Assembly: GCA_938041325.1 (NCBI GenBank)
Contig: CALIAG010000062.1
Span: 1 to 37,196 of the forward strand
Length of the DNA stretch: 37,196 nucleotides
Direction of reading: 5' to 3'
Origin: an uncultured Saprospiraceae bacterium
GTDB taxonomy: Bacteria > Bacteroidota > Bacteroidia > Chitinophagales > Saprospiraceae
Shown here piece after piece: positions 8,160-16,085 of the stretch (position 1 is its first letter; each line of letters begins with the position of its first letter). A program made the translations under genes and the position numbers. The notes under the pieces are model-generated. The model had not been told where the DNA came from, did no database searches, and worked only from the letters and a program-made list of their open reading frames with translations.

Positions 8160-8180
8160 CTTGATTGTACCTCAATCAAG
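8160..8180 (+). promoter_or_regulatory. Hairpin/inverted repeat before bamA copy 2
   Basis: CTTGATTG (8160-8167), a 5-base spacer TACCT and CAATCAAG (8173-8180) form a perfect 8-bp inverted repeat ending 20 bases before the start codon. If transcribed it would form a leader hairpin near the ribosome site. It resembles the repeat before bamA copy 1 in sequence and position. Confidence 0.5.
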
Positions 8181-8200
8181 GCTAAAAACTATTTCTAAAA

Positions 8201-10723
8201 ATGAAATATAGATTCTTAATCATAGCAATGTTCTTTCTTTTTAATAGCGGTTCATTTGCACAAAAATCAAACGAAGCATTGGAGCTTGTCAGTTATGAAG
8301 AGCAAAAAGAATTTGAAATTGCTGGAATTGAAGTTCGTGGAAACGAAGAAAGTGATACCAAGACAATCATCGCATTGAGTGGTCTGCACGTTGGAGATAA
8401 AATTAAAATTCCAGGAGCAAAAGTTAGCTCAGCATTGAGAAAACTTTGGAAGCTTAAACTCTTTTCTGATGTTCAAGTTTTAAAAGAAAAAGAAATCGGG
8501 GAAAAAGTATTTTTAGAAATCGTGGTTAAGGAAATACCTGTTCTCTCAAAGTTTACTATTACAGGCTTGAAGAAAAACCATAAGGACGATCTTGAAACGA
8601 CTTTGCAAAACTATTTGATACCGGGAACGATTATCACAGAAAATATTAAAAACAATTCAAAGGCTCGAGTATTAAATCATTTTCATGAAAAAGGTTTTTT
8701 AAATACCAAGGTTCGACTCAACGAAAGAGCAGATGGCATAAATAGAATGCATTTGAATTTTACGGTCGATTTGAACGAAAAAGTAAAGATCAGTGAAATT
8801 AATATTACAGGAAACAATAACGTTTCTGAAAAAAAAATAAAGAAATTACTTGCTGGGACCAAACAACAATCCGAACTTTTAAAAGGATCTAGATTTGTAC
8901 AAGAAACATTTGAAGCTGACAAGAAAAACATTCTAGCTTATTATCAGACGCAGGGATTTCGAGATGCAAAAATTGAAAAAGAAAAAATTTCCAAAAATGA
9001 AAAAGGGAATTTGATCTTAGATTTGAAAATAGAGGAAGGAATTAAATACCATTTTGGTAAAATTAGTTGGAAAGGAAACTCGAAATTTTCAACTGAAATT
9101 TTAAATAAGGTTTTAAATATTGCAGAGGGAAGTACTTATAATCAAGACTTGCTAAATACCCGATTACAGTTTGATATGGATAGCAAAGATGTCAGTAGTT
9201 TGTACATGGATCGAGGGCACCTTTTCTTTAATGCTCAAGCGGTTGAGATTGCATTGAGGAATGATACCATTGATTTAGAAATTCGCTTACAGGAAGGCCC
9301 CGTTGCCAAAATCGGTAAAGTAATTATAAGTGGTAATACCACCACAAAAGAAGATGTTATTCGTAGAGAAATTCGTACACAGCCTGGAGAAGCGTTTAGT
9401 CGTGCTGATATTATTCGTTCGCAGCGAGAGATTATTAATCTTGGTTATTTTGATCCTGGAAACTTAGAGATTAACACTCCTGTAAACCCGGAAAAAGGGA
9501 CGGTAGACATTGAATACAAAGTCTCTGAACGACCTTCTGACCAATTGGAATTATCTGCAGGATGGCAACCGGGGCTAGGAGATCAAGGAGGAGCATTGGT
9601 TGGAACTTTAGGGATGACGTTTAATAACTTTTCAGTTAAAAATATTTTTAATTCAAAGGCTTGGAATCCAATTCCGCAAGGGGATGGCCAACGGCTTTCG
9701 CTAAGAGCGCAAAGTTCAGGTAAGAGTTATCAATCATTTAATGCCTCTTTTACAGAGCCTTGGTTGGGTGGCAAGAAGCCAACGAATCTCACGGTGGCTG
9801 GGTTTTATACCAGAAGATTTTTTGACTCCGAATCAGGCGGACAAGAGTTTAGTGTTCTTGGTGGGAATGTAAGTTTAGCAACCCGATTAAGGTGGCCGGA
9901 TGACAATTTCGTTTCTACTACTTCAGTCAATTTTAACCGGATTGATTTAAATAATTGGACAACAAGTGATTTTGTGACCACAGATGGAAACCAGATTTCT
10001 GAAGGAAGATTTTATAATATTTATTTAAAACAAACGATAGCAAGAAACACCGTTAACCACCCGATTTTTCCAACAAAAGGATCTTTCTTTTCTTTGTCTG
10101 CTCAATTGACTCCGCCTTATTCCTTGCTTGGAATAAAAGGCGAAGAGAGCGGAGACAGTCCGAATGCATTTAAGTGGTTGGAGTATAATAAGTGGGAATT
10201 TAAAGGAGAGGTGTATAAGCAATTGGCGAAAAAACTGGTTTTTAAAGGCTCTGCAAAAGCAGGAACGATAGGCAAGTACAATAGCGCTTCAGTTCTTTCT
10301 CCATTTGAAAGGTTCCGTCTTGGCGGCAATGGAACAGCGGGAGGACAAGGATTTACTGGAGTTGATCCAATCTCTTTGCGAGGTTATGATGATGCAGCAG
10401 ATTTTTCAATCAATAGTTCAGGAGGAGCAACGGTATTCAATAAGTATTCTTTAGAACTGCGGTATTTGTTGATGGCGCAACCAGCTGTATCGGCTTATGT
10501 CCTGGCTTTTGCTGATGCAGGAAATATTTGGAATGAAACAACAAAATACGATCCTTTTGATTTGAAAAAATCTGCAGGTTTAGGATTGCGTCTTCATTTG
10601 CCAATGTTTGGAACGATGGGCTTTGATTATGGAGTTGGATTTGATAAAGATGCAAGTGGGACAGGATCATACTTGTCGCAGTATGGAAAGCTAAGTTTGA
10701 TCTTAGGTTTTGAGCCAGAGTAA
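8201..10723 (+). CDS. BamA paralog (copy 2), Omp85 family
   Basis: 840 residues with a signal peptide (MKYRFLIIAMFFLFNSGSFAQ), a POTRA region and an Omp85 barrel that align end to end with copy 1. Long identical blocks are shared, such as RSQREIINLGYF, ERPSDQLELSAGW, QGDGQRLSLRAQ and SFTEPWLGGKKP. The lid motif is SLRGYDD near residue 724. Differences concentrate in barrel loops and in POTRA surface positions, as expected after an old tandem duplication. It has no frameshift or missing domain, so it appears functional. It could be a second general BamA, a substrate-specialised assembly factor, or a TamA-like transporter. Close similarity to copy 1 favours the first two. It has its own upstream spacer and a bidirectional terminator. 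Confidence 0.9.
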   Translation: MKYRFLIIAMFFLFNSGSFAQKSNEALELVSYEEQKEFEIAGIEVRGNEESDTKTIIALSGLHVGDKIKIPGAKVSSALRKLWKLKLFSDVQVLKEKEIGEKVFLEIVVKEIPVLSKFTITGLKKNHKDDLETTLQNYLIPGTIITENIKNNSKARVLNHFHEKGFLNTKVRLNERADGINRMHLNFTVDLNEKVKISEINITGNNNVSEKKIKKLLAGTKQQSELLKGSRFVQETFEADKKNILAYYQTQGFRDAKIEKEKISKNEKGNLILDLKIEEGIKYHFGKISWKGNSKFSTEILNKVLNIAEGSTYNQDLLNTRLQFDMDSKDVSSLYMDRGHLFFNAQAVEIALRNDTIDLEIRLQEGPVAKIGKVIISGNTTTKEDVIRREIRTQPGEAFSRADIIRSQREIINLGYFDPGNLEINTPVNPEKGTVDIEYKVSERPSDQLELSAGWQPGLGDQGGALVGTLGMTFNNFSVKNIFNSKAWNPIPQGDGQRLSLRAQSSGKSYQSFNASFTEPWLGGKKPTNLTVAGFYTRRFFDSESGGQEFSVLGGNVSLATRLRWPDDNFVSTTSVNFNRIDLNNWTTSDFVTTDGNQISEGRFYNIYLKQTIARNTVNHPIFPTKGSFFSLSAQLTPPYSLLGIKGEESGDSPNAFKWLEYNKWEFKGEVYKQLAKKLVFKGSAKAGTIGKYNSASVLSPFERFRLGGNGTAGGQGFTGVDPISLRGYDDAADFSINSSGGATVFNKYSLELRYLLMAQPAVSAYVLAFADAGNIWNETTKYDPFDLKKSAGLGLRLHLPMFGTMGFDYGVGFDKDASGTGSYLSQYGKLSLILGFEPE

Positions 10724-10748
10724 ACAAAAAGAATATTTATACTAATTA

Positions 10749-10784
10749 AAAAAGGTCAGCCTTCCAATGAAGACTGACCTTTTT
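10749..10784. terminator. Bidirectional terminator between bamA copy 2 and infB
   Basis: AAAAAGGTCAG (10749-10759) pairs with CTGACCTTTTT (10774-10784), with an inner CTTC/GAAG extension after one mismatch. The T and A runs flanking the GC stem make it usable by both converging transcripts. Confidence 0.85.
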
Positions 10785-10810
10785 GATCTATTGTTTGAAA
10801 GTGGATGTTA

Positions 10811-13684
10811 TTAATCCAGCTTTCTTGCTATTTCAACAATGTCATATCCTTCGATAACATCATCTACTTTTATGTCGTTGTAATTTTTAATGGTAAGACC
10901 ACATTCCAAACCATTCTTCACTTCTTTTGCATCGTCCTTGAAACGTTTTAAAGATGATAATTCACCAATAACACCTTCTTTGGTAGGATATATTACGATA
11001 CCATTTCGAATGATTCTTATCATTGAATTTCTGCTGATTAAACCATCTGTAACAAAGCAACCTGCAACGGTACCCACTTTACTAATTTTGTAAACTTCTC
11101 GTACCTGAACCTGAGCGGTAATTTTCTCTTCCTTGGTTGGTTCAAGCATTCCTTCGATTGCAGATTTGATTTCTTCTATTGCTTCGTATATAATAGAGTA
11201 ACCTTTGATCTGGACGCCTTCACGTTCTGCTAATTTTCTAGCACCTAAAGATGGTCTTACTTGGAAGCCAATGATAATCGCATCAGAAGCAGAAGCAAGT
11301 AGTACATCAGATTCAATGATTTGTCCAACTGCTTTGTGGATTACATTGACCTGTATGGTTTCAATAGATAGTTTGATCAATGAATCAGAAAGTGCTTCAA
11401 TAGATCCATCTACATCACCTTTTACAATAAGGTTCAATTCTTTAAATGTACCTAATGCTAGTCGTCTTCCAATCTCATCCAAACTAATACGTTTGCTAGC
11501 TCTGTTGGCCTGTTCTCTGGATATTTGAGCACGTTTGCTAGCCAATTGCCTAGCTTCTTGTTCGTTGTCAAATTCTTTGAACTTCTCACCAGCTTGAGGC
11601 GCACCACTTAATCCCAAAATCAATACAGGAGCAGATGGCCCAACCGTTTTGACTTTTTTACCACGTTCATTAAACATGGCTTTGATTTTTCCAGAATGCT
11701 CTCCAGCTACGACAATGTCACCAATGTCAAGTGTTCCGTTTTGAACCAAAATTTTGGTAACGAATCCACGGCCTTTATCTAATGATGCTTCAATCACTGT
11801 TCCTATGGAAGGTCTTTTGGGATTGGCTGTCAATTCTAAAAGCTCGGCTTCTAATAATATTTTTTCTAGTAGGAGATCTACGTTAGTTCCCAGTTTTGCA
11901 GAAATATCTTGAGACTGGTATTTACCACCCCACTCTTCAACCAATAAATTCATACTGGCCAATTCCTGCTTGATCTTTTCTGGTAATGCTCCGTCTTTAT
12001 CAATCTTGTTGATGGCAAAGATCATTGGTACATTCGCAGCTTGTGCATGCGAAATGGCCTCTTTAGTTTGAGGCATGATATTGTCATCTGCAGAAATAAT
12101 AATAACTGCAATATCTGTTACTTTGGCACCCCTTGCCCGCATTGCGGTAAAGGCTTCGTGACCAGGAGTATCAAGGAAAGTGATTTTCTTTTTCTCTTCA
12201 CCTACTAAAACTTCGTAGGCTCCAATGTGCTGGGTAATACCTCCGGCCTCTCCGTCTATTACGTTGGCAGATCGAATGTAATCCAGTAAAGAGGTCTTAC
12301 CGTGATCAACGTGTCCCATTACGGTTACGATCGGTGCACGAGGTACAAGGTCTGCAGGATCATCGATGATCTCTTCTTCCTCTTCTTCTTGCTCTTCTGC
12401 AGAAATGAATTCTACTTCGTGTCCAAATTCTTCTGCAAGCAATTCTATGATTTCTGCATCTAATCTTTGGTTGATCGAAACAATTACACCAAGATTCATA
12501 CAAGTCATAATAACTTCTGTTGGAGAAACATCCATCAAACTGGCTAATTCAGAAACAGAAATGAATTCCGTTAACTGTAATTTGCCTGTTACTTTCTCTT
12601 GTTCACGTGCTTCTGCTTTTTCACGCAGACGCTCTCTGTTGTCTCTTCTTAGTTTTTGACGCTTTTTCTTTCCACCTCCGGAAATACGCGCCATTGTTGC
12701 TTTGATCTTATCTTCGATTTCTTTTTGAGAAACCTCTTTAACTTCGTCTCTTCTATTAGGACGTTTTTTATTGTCCTGGCTACCACCTCGGTTGTTATTA
12801 TTACCTCGGTTATTATTGTTGTTGTTATTATTGTTTCTGTTGTTAACAGTAACAGAAACTTTCTTTCTAGTTCTTTTTCGTTTTGTTTTATCGTCGGCAT
12901 TACCTCCAGAAGTGGAGTTGCCTTTCTTATTATCTGCTGGTTGTACTTTTTTGGCCTTTTTAGGTTTCTTTAATTTGTCGGCATCAATTTTACCTAAAAT
13001 TTTCAGACCTTTTAATTGAGGCGTTTTCGCTCTAAGCATTTCTTCAGGAGCGGGAGCACCCTTTGCTGTTTCTTTTTCCTCTGGTTTAGTAGTCTCTTTT
13101 GCTACTTCCTCTTCAACAGCTTCTACTTTTTCTTCTTCAACTTTCTCTGCTACAGGTTCTTCAACAACAACCTCTTCTACTATTTCCTCTATTTCTTCAA
13201 CTTCCTCTGTTTCTTCAACTTCTTCTTCTTTGGCAGGAGGTGTTTCTTTTTTAGGTTTATCTAAATCAATTTTACCCTTGATTTTCAAGCCTATTTTTGG
13301 TGCAGAAACGATTTCCTCTATTTCAGGCTCAGGTACAATTTCCGGTTCCGGTTCTTTGACTGGTTCTGGTTCCGGCTCAGGTTCTGGCGCTGTTACGACA
13401 GGTTCTTTTACAACTGGAGGAGGAATAGGGGTAGGTGTAGGAGGAATTACTTGTGGGACCTCTTCTTCTTTTTTTGCAGAGCGAGTACCAATAACCAATT
13501 GGTCTGCTTGCTCTTTAATGGCTACAGAACCTTGAAACTCTTTTAAAAGAGCATTGTACATTTCGTCTGTAACCTTAGAAGTAGGTTTATTGTCAATATC
13601 ATGACCATTGTCGTTTAGGAAATCGACAATGGTAGAAGTACCAACATTTAATTCTTTTGCTATCTTAATAAGCCGTTTCGCCAT
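10811..13684 (-). CDS. infB: Translation initiation factor IF-2
   Basis: 957 residues. The N-terminal 50 ([15 protein letters not shown]...) form the IF2N fold. About 390 residues of low-complexity linker follow: Pro/Glu runs, acidic valine-rich repeats, Lys-rich stretches and an Asn/Arg-Gly run near residues 283-305. Two copies of a GLKIxGKIDxDKxKK motif sit in this linker. The G domain has GHVDHGKT (about 456-463), DTPGHEAF and NKID, followed by domains II-IV ending in [14 protein letters not shown]-2 is a GTPase that delivers fMet-tRNA to the 30S subunit and promotes 70S joining. It lies downstream of rimP and nusA as in many bacteria. Here, however, a terminator and a new promoter with a 200-base leader separate it from nusA. 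Confidence 0.97.
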   Translation of the reverse strand: MAKRLIKIAKELNVGTSTIVDFLNDNGHDIDNKPTSKVTDEMYNALLKEFQGSVAIKEQADQLVIGTRSAKKEEEVPQVIPPTPTPIPPPVVKEPVVTAPEPEPEPEPVKEPEPEIVPEPEIEEIVSAPKIGLKIKGKIDLDKPKKETPPAKEEEVEETEEVEEIEEIVEEVVVEEPVAEKVEEEKVEAVEEEVAKETTKPEEKETAKGAPAPEEMLRAKTPQLKGLKILGKIDADKLKKPKKAKKVQPADNKKGNSTSGGNADDKTKRKRTRKKVSVTVNNRNNNNNNNNNRGNNNNRGGSQDNKKRPNRRDEVKEVSQKEIEDKIKATMARISGGGKKKRQKLRRDNRERLREKAEAREQEKVTGKLQLTEFISVSELASLMDVSPTEVIMTCMNLGVIVSINQRLDAEIIELLAEEFGHEVEFISAEEQEEEEEEIIDDPADLVPRAPIVTVMGHVDHGKTSLLDYIRSANVIDGEAGGITQHIGAYEVLVGEEKKKITFLDTPGHEAFTAMRARGAKVTDIAVIIISADDNIMPQTKEAISHAQAANVPMIFAINKIDKDGALPEKIKQELASMNLLVEEWGGKYQSQDISAKLGTNVDLLLEKILLEAELLELTANPKRPSIGTVIEASLDKGRGFVTKILVQNGTLDIGDIVVAGEHSGKIKAMFNERGKKVKTVGPSAPVLILGLSGAPQAGEKFKEFDNEQEARQLASKRAQISREQANRASKRISLDEIGRRLALGTFKELNLIVKGDVDGSIEALSDSLIKLSIETIQVNVIHKAVGQIIESDVLLASASDAIIIGFQVRPSLGARKLAEREGVQIKGYSIIYEAIEEIKSAIEGMLEPTKEEKITAQVQVREVYKISKVGTVAGCFVTDGLISRNSMIRIIRNGIVIYPTKEGVIGELSSLKRFKDDAKEVKNGLECGLTIKNYNDIKVDDVIEGYDIVEIARKLD

Positions 13685-13893
13685 TCTGGTTATTTTCTTC
13701 TTTAGCTAAAATAAAAATGAAACTAAAGAAGTTGAATTAGAGATAGTCAAAAGCTTTTTCATAAACAAGTGTTTGATCTTACATAACTATTCAAATTGTT
13801 TTTTGATTAATTAAGAATTAAAACTTATCATGAAAAGCTTTTAAGTTAAAAAAGTCTGTTTTTCCTCTCTTAAGAGGCTTAGCTTTTCCGCCG

Positions 13894-13901
13894 CAAAGGT
13901 A
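13894..13901 (-). promoter_or_regulatory. Promoter (-7 TACCTTTG) of infB
   Basis: TACCTTTG on the minus strand is an exact TAnnTTTG match followed by CGGCGG, about 210 bases before the infB ATG. It lies after the nusA terminator, which supports a separate infB transcript. No TTG is evident at -33. Confidence 0.6.
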
Positions 13902-13985
13902 CAGTAAAATAGTGATTACTTCCCTTTTTGACTAAAAAAAGCCTATTCAATTGGGGTTTAAACCTATATAAGGTATTTTTTGTTC

Positions 13986-14009
13986 AAAAATCGGGTTAAA
14001 ACACCCGAA
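13986..14009 (-). terminator. Intrinsic terminator after nusA
   Basis: On the minus strand TCGGGT (14008-14003) pairs with ACCCGA (13996-13991), followed at once by TTTTTG. It begins about 10 bases after the nusA stop codon. The stem is short but GC-rich. Confidence 0.65.
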
Positions 14010-14017
14010 TTCTGGTT

Positions 14018-15259
14018 TTAGTCTTCAAATTCTGCTGCAAGAATATTTAACACTTCATCAACCGTTTCTTCCTCTAAATCGGTTCTTCTAATCAATTCTT
14101 GTCTACTTAATTCTAAAACTGATCTTGCAGAATCACAACCAATTGATTTCAAAGAATCGATAATCCACGCTTCGATTTCATCGGAAAATTCGTCCAATTC
14201 AACATCGTCGATTTCAACTTCTTGTGTATTTCTAAATACATCAATTTCGAATCCGGTTAATTTACTGGCCAATTTAATATTGGTACCACCTTTTCCAATT
14301 GCAAGAGAAACCTGATCTGGTTCTAGATAAACGGATGCACGCATTGGCACAGATTCTAAGTCCAAATCGATTCGGCTAACTTTTGCAGGAGTCAATGATC
14401 TCTGAATAAAAAGCGAATTATTGTTAGTAAAGTTCACTATATCAATATTTTCGTTTTTCAATTCTCGAACGATACCATGGATACGAGATCCTTTCATCCC
14501 TACACAAGCTCCAACAGGATCAATTCTATCGTCATAAGATTCTACTGCAACCTTGGCTCTTTCACCAGGCATTCTTACAATCTTTTTAACCGTGATCAGT
14601 CCATCTTCAATTTCTGGAACTTCTTGCTCCAATAATTTTGCAAGGAAATCACTATCCGTTCTAGATACAACGACTACAGGATTATTGTTTTTCATTTCAA
14701 CTCTCTTGATGATTCCTCTCACCATATCTCCTTTTCTAAGGAAATCTCCACGAATCATTTCATTTCTAGGCATTACCAATTCATGTCCAGTGCCATCATC
14801 AAGAATTAAAATCTCTCTTTTCAATATTTGGTGAACCTCACCTACTACAATATCTCCTACACGTTCAACATATTTTTTATACACTTCGTCTTTCTCTAAC
14901 TCCATAATTCTGGAAATCAAAGTTTGACGTGCAGCCATGATCGCTCTTCTTCCAAAATCTTCAAGGAACAATTGCTCATAGCATTCTTCACCGATTTCAT
15001 AATCTTCATCAATTGCTAAAGCTTCTGAAATTGAAACTTGTGCTCTATCATCTAGTACTTCACCATCTGGCACAATTTCTCTAACTCTCCAAAGTTCAAG
15101 GTCTCCTTTCTGTGTATTTACAATTACGTCAAAGTTCTCGTCAGAGCCATATTTCTTTCTAATCAAAGTTCTAAATACGTCCTCCAATACACGCACCATT
15201 GTAGGTCGGTCAATATTTTTTCCGGATTTGAATTCGGAGAAAGTGTCAACTAGATTCAT
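14018..15259 (-). CDS. nusA: Transcription termination/antitermination factor NusA
   Basis: 413 residues, the short form without the C-terminal acidic repeats of Escherichia coli NusA. The N-terminal RNA-polymerase-binding domain (about 1-125) includes MVRVLEDVFRTLIRKKYG. An S1 domain follows (about 130-200, GDIVVGEVHQILKREILIL). Two KH domains come next, marked by GACVGMKGSRIHGIV and SLAIGKGGTNIKLASKLTG. A helical tail ends the protein (SARSVLELSRQELIRR and onward). NusA binds paused RNA polymerase and favours hairpin folding at intrinsic terminators, and it also takes part in antitermination. It is 11 bases downstream of rimP. A terminator lies in the leader of this operon, so NusA may control its own synthesis. 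Confidence 0.96.
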   Translation of the reverse strand: MNLVDTFSEFKSGKNIDRPTMVRVLEDVFRTLIRKKYGSDENFDVIVNTQKGDLELWRVREIVPDGEVLDDRAQVSISEALAIDEDYEIGEECYEQLFLEDFGRRAIMAARQTLISRIMELEKDEVYKKYVERVGDIVVGEVHQILKREILILDDGTGHELVMPRNEMIRGDFLRKGDMVRGIIKRVEMKNNNPVVVVSRTDSDFLAKLLEQEVPEIEDGLITVKKIVRMPGERAKVAVESYDDRIDPVGACVGMKGSRIHGIVRELKNENIDIVNFTNNNSLFIQRSLTPAKVSRIDLDLESVPMRASVYLEPDQVSLAIGKGGTNIKLASKLTGFEIDVFRNTQEVEIDDVELDEFSDEIEAWIIDSLKSIGCDSARSVLELSRQELIRRTDLEEETVDEVLNILAAEFED

Positions 15260-15270
15260 GATGTTTTAAT

Positions 15271-15744
15271 TTAAAAAGTGATTTTTACCTTGGTTTTCGT
15301 TATGTTTTCAAACGGAATTACCGTTTGGATCGTTTTTTTAACTTTTTTCTTCCCTTCCTTGACTCTGACATTTTGCTCAAGTGTGATGCTTTCATCAGTG
15401 ACTTCTGTCAAAATTCCAACCATCGCTTTTTCTTCCACTTGAAAAACTTCTATTTTCCTACCTATGTTTTTCTTGTATTGTCTTTTGAACATAAGTGGTC
15501 TTCCAATCCCTGGTGAAGAAACATCTAAAATATATTTCTCACCCATCCACTGTTCCTCGTCAATTATCGATTCTAAATGTCTGCTGATTGATCGGCACTT
15601 ATCAAAAGTTATACTGGAGTCACTGTCTACAAAAATTTCTAATTTATTTGCTCCACTGTTCTTTACTTCAACCAAAAAGCAATCACTGAATTCTGGTTCT
15701 TTAAACTTCTCTTCCAGCAATCGAGCTATCTTATTGTGTTCCAT
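15271..15744 (-). CDS. rimP: Ribosome maturation factor RimP
   Basis: 157 residues with the two RimP domains. The N-terminal alpha/beta domain includes the ILDVSSPGIGRPL signature with the conserved DVSSPG. The C-terminal SH3-like domain starts near FKRQYKKNIGRKIEVF. RimP assists late maturation of the 30S subunit, especially entry of S12. It is the first gene of rimP-nusA and sits about 40 bases downstream of an intrinsic terminator in its own leader. No separate promoter is visible between that terminator and the start codon, so expression needs readthrough. Confidence 0.94.
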   Translation of the reverse strand: MEHNKIARLLEEKFKEPEFSDCFLVEVKNSGANKLEIFVDSDSSITFDKCRSISRHLESIIDEEQWMGEKYILDVSSPGIGRPLMFKRQYKKNIGRKIEVFQVEEKAMVGILTEVTDESITLEQNVRVKEGKKKVKKTIQTVIPFENITKTKVKITF

Positions 15745-15785
15745 AGTATCGATTATTTTTAATAGGAAAAAAACATTCAGGTGCT

Positions 15786-15817
15786 AAAAAGAAAAAGAGG
15801 GAACTAGGTTCCCTCTT
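15786..15817 (-). terminator. Intrinsic terminator in the rimP leader (candidate attenuator)
   Basis: AAGAGGGAAC pairs with GTTCCCTCTT around a 3-base loop: 10 perfect bp, plus-strand arms 15795-15804 and 15808-15817. On the minus strand TTTCTTTTT follows. It lies between the rimP promoter and the rimP start, so it acts on the operon's own transcript. On the plus strand there is no T run. Short flanks TTCAGG and CCTGAA (plus-strand 15776-15781 and 15820-15825) could close an outer stem. Confidence 0.75.
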
Positions 15818-15839
15818 CGCCTGAAGAATTAATCTGGTG

Positions 15840-15870
15840 CAAATATAGGGTTTTTTCTCACATGATGCAA
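15840..15870 (-). promoter_or_regulatory. Promoter of rimP-nusA
   Basis: On the minus strand TTG (15868-15870) is followed after 20 bases by TATATTTG (15840-15847), an exact Bacteroidota -33/-7 pair. The start of transcription would be near 15834, only about 15-20 bases before the leader terminator stem. Confidence 0.75.
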
Positions 15871-15964
15871 TTCCTTTTAATATGTAGGCGGAAATTTCCT
15901 TTTTGAGTATTAAGAAACAGGACTTTCTACTTATTGAGTTTTCAGAAAAAAATGAAAATTGACC

Positions 15965-15996
15965 TTGTTTTACTAAACTTAGCTTTCGTATCTTTG
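15965..15996 (+). promoter_or_regulatory. Promoter of the mqnC-like gene
   Basis: TTG (15965-15967), 21 bases, then TATCTTTG (15989-15996) match the Bacteroidota -33/-7 consensus. The leader to ATG 16086 would be about 80 bases. Confidence 0.7.
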
Positions 15997-16085
15997 TTTA
16001 ACAGTAAATGCTTAATAACTGTTTTTTGAATTCAGTTTCCTTAAGTATCTATTGATTTTTGAATTTAATAAAAGTGGTTTCGATC

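Larger units (their letters stand above)
7857..8200. other. 344-base spacer between the two bamA genes
   Basis: It holds the bamA terminator (7877-7920), two copies of TATTCCGA 20 bp apart (7965-7972 and 7985-7992), a near-perfect palindrome ATAAAGC-GA-GCTTTAT (8003-8018) and a leader hairpin (8160-8180). No coding frame or RNA gene was recognised. No exact TAnnTTTG promoter was seen; TAATTTTT near 8144 is the nearest match. Confidence 0.6.
13685..14017. other. 333-base spacer between nusA and infB: terminator, promoter and long leader
   Basis: Read on the minus strand it contains the nusA terminator (13986-14009), a consensus TACCTTTG promoter (13894-13901) and then about 200 bases of leader before infB. 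The leader has a small hairpin CCTCT/AGAGG (13864-13877). It also has two distant complementary segments: 13830-13842, ATGAAAAGCTTTT on the plus strand, and 13749-13762, AAAAGCTTTTTCAT. These could pair with a single bulge. No coding frame was recognised. Confidence 0.55.
15745..16085. other. 341-base divergent control region of rimP and mqnC
   Basis: It contains the rimP promoter and the leader terminator on the minus strand, and the mqnC promoter on the plus strand about 120 bases away. No open frame or RNA gene beyond the leader was recognised. Confidence 0.6.

Noticed and set aside
12770-12850. Repetitive TTATTATTG-type sequence that might be a repeat array
   Set aside because: It is the in-frame Asn codon run of infB, with no spacers or palindromic repeats, so not CRISPR.
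12366-13535. Several plus-strand open frames opposite infB
   Set aside because: They are shadows of the low-complexity Lys/Glu/Asn-rich IF2 linker; their proteins are Ser/Phe/Leu runs with no fold.
16059-16085. TTG start for the MqnC-like gene
   Set aside because: Adds nine residues without family support; ATG 16086 fits better and leaves a normal leader after the TATCTTTG promoter.
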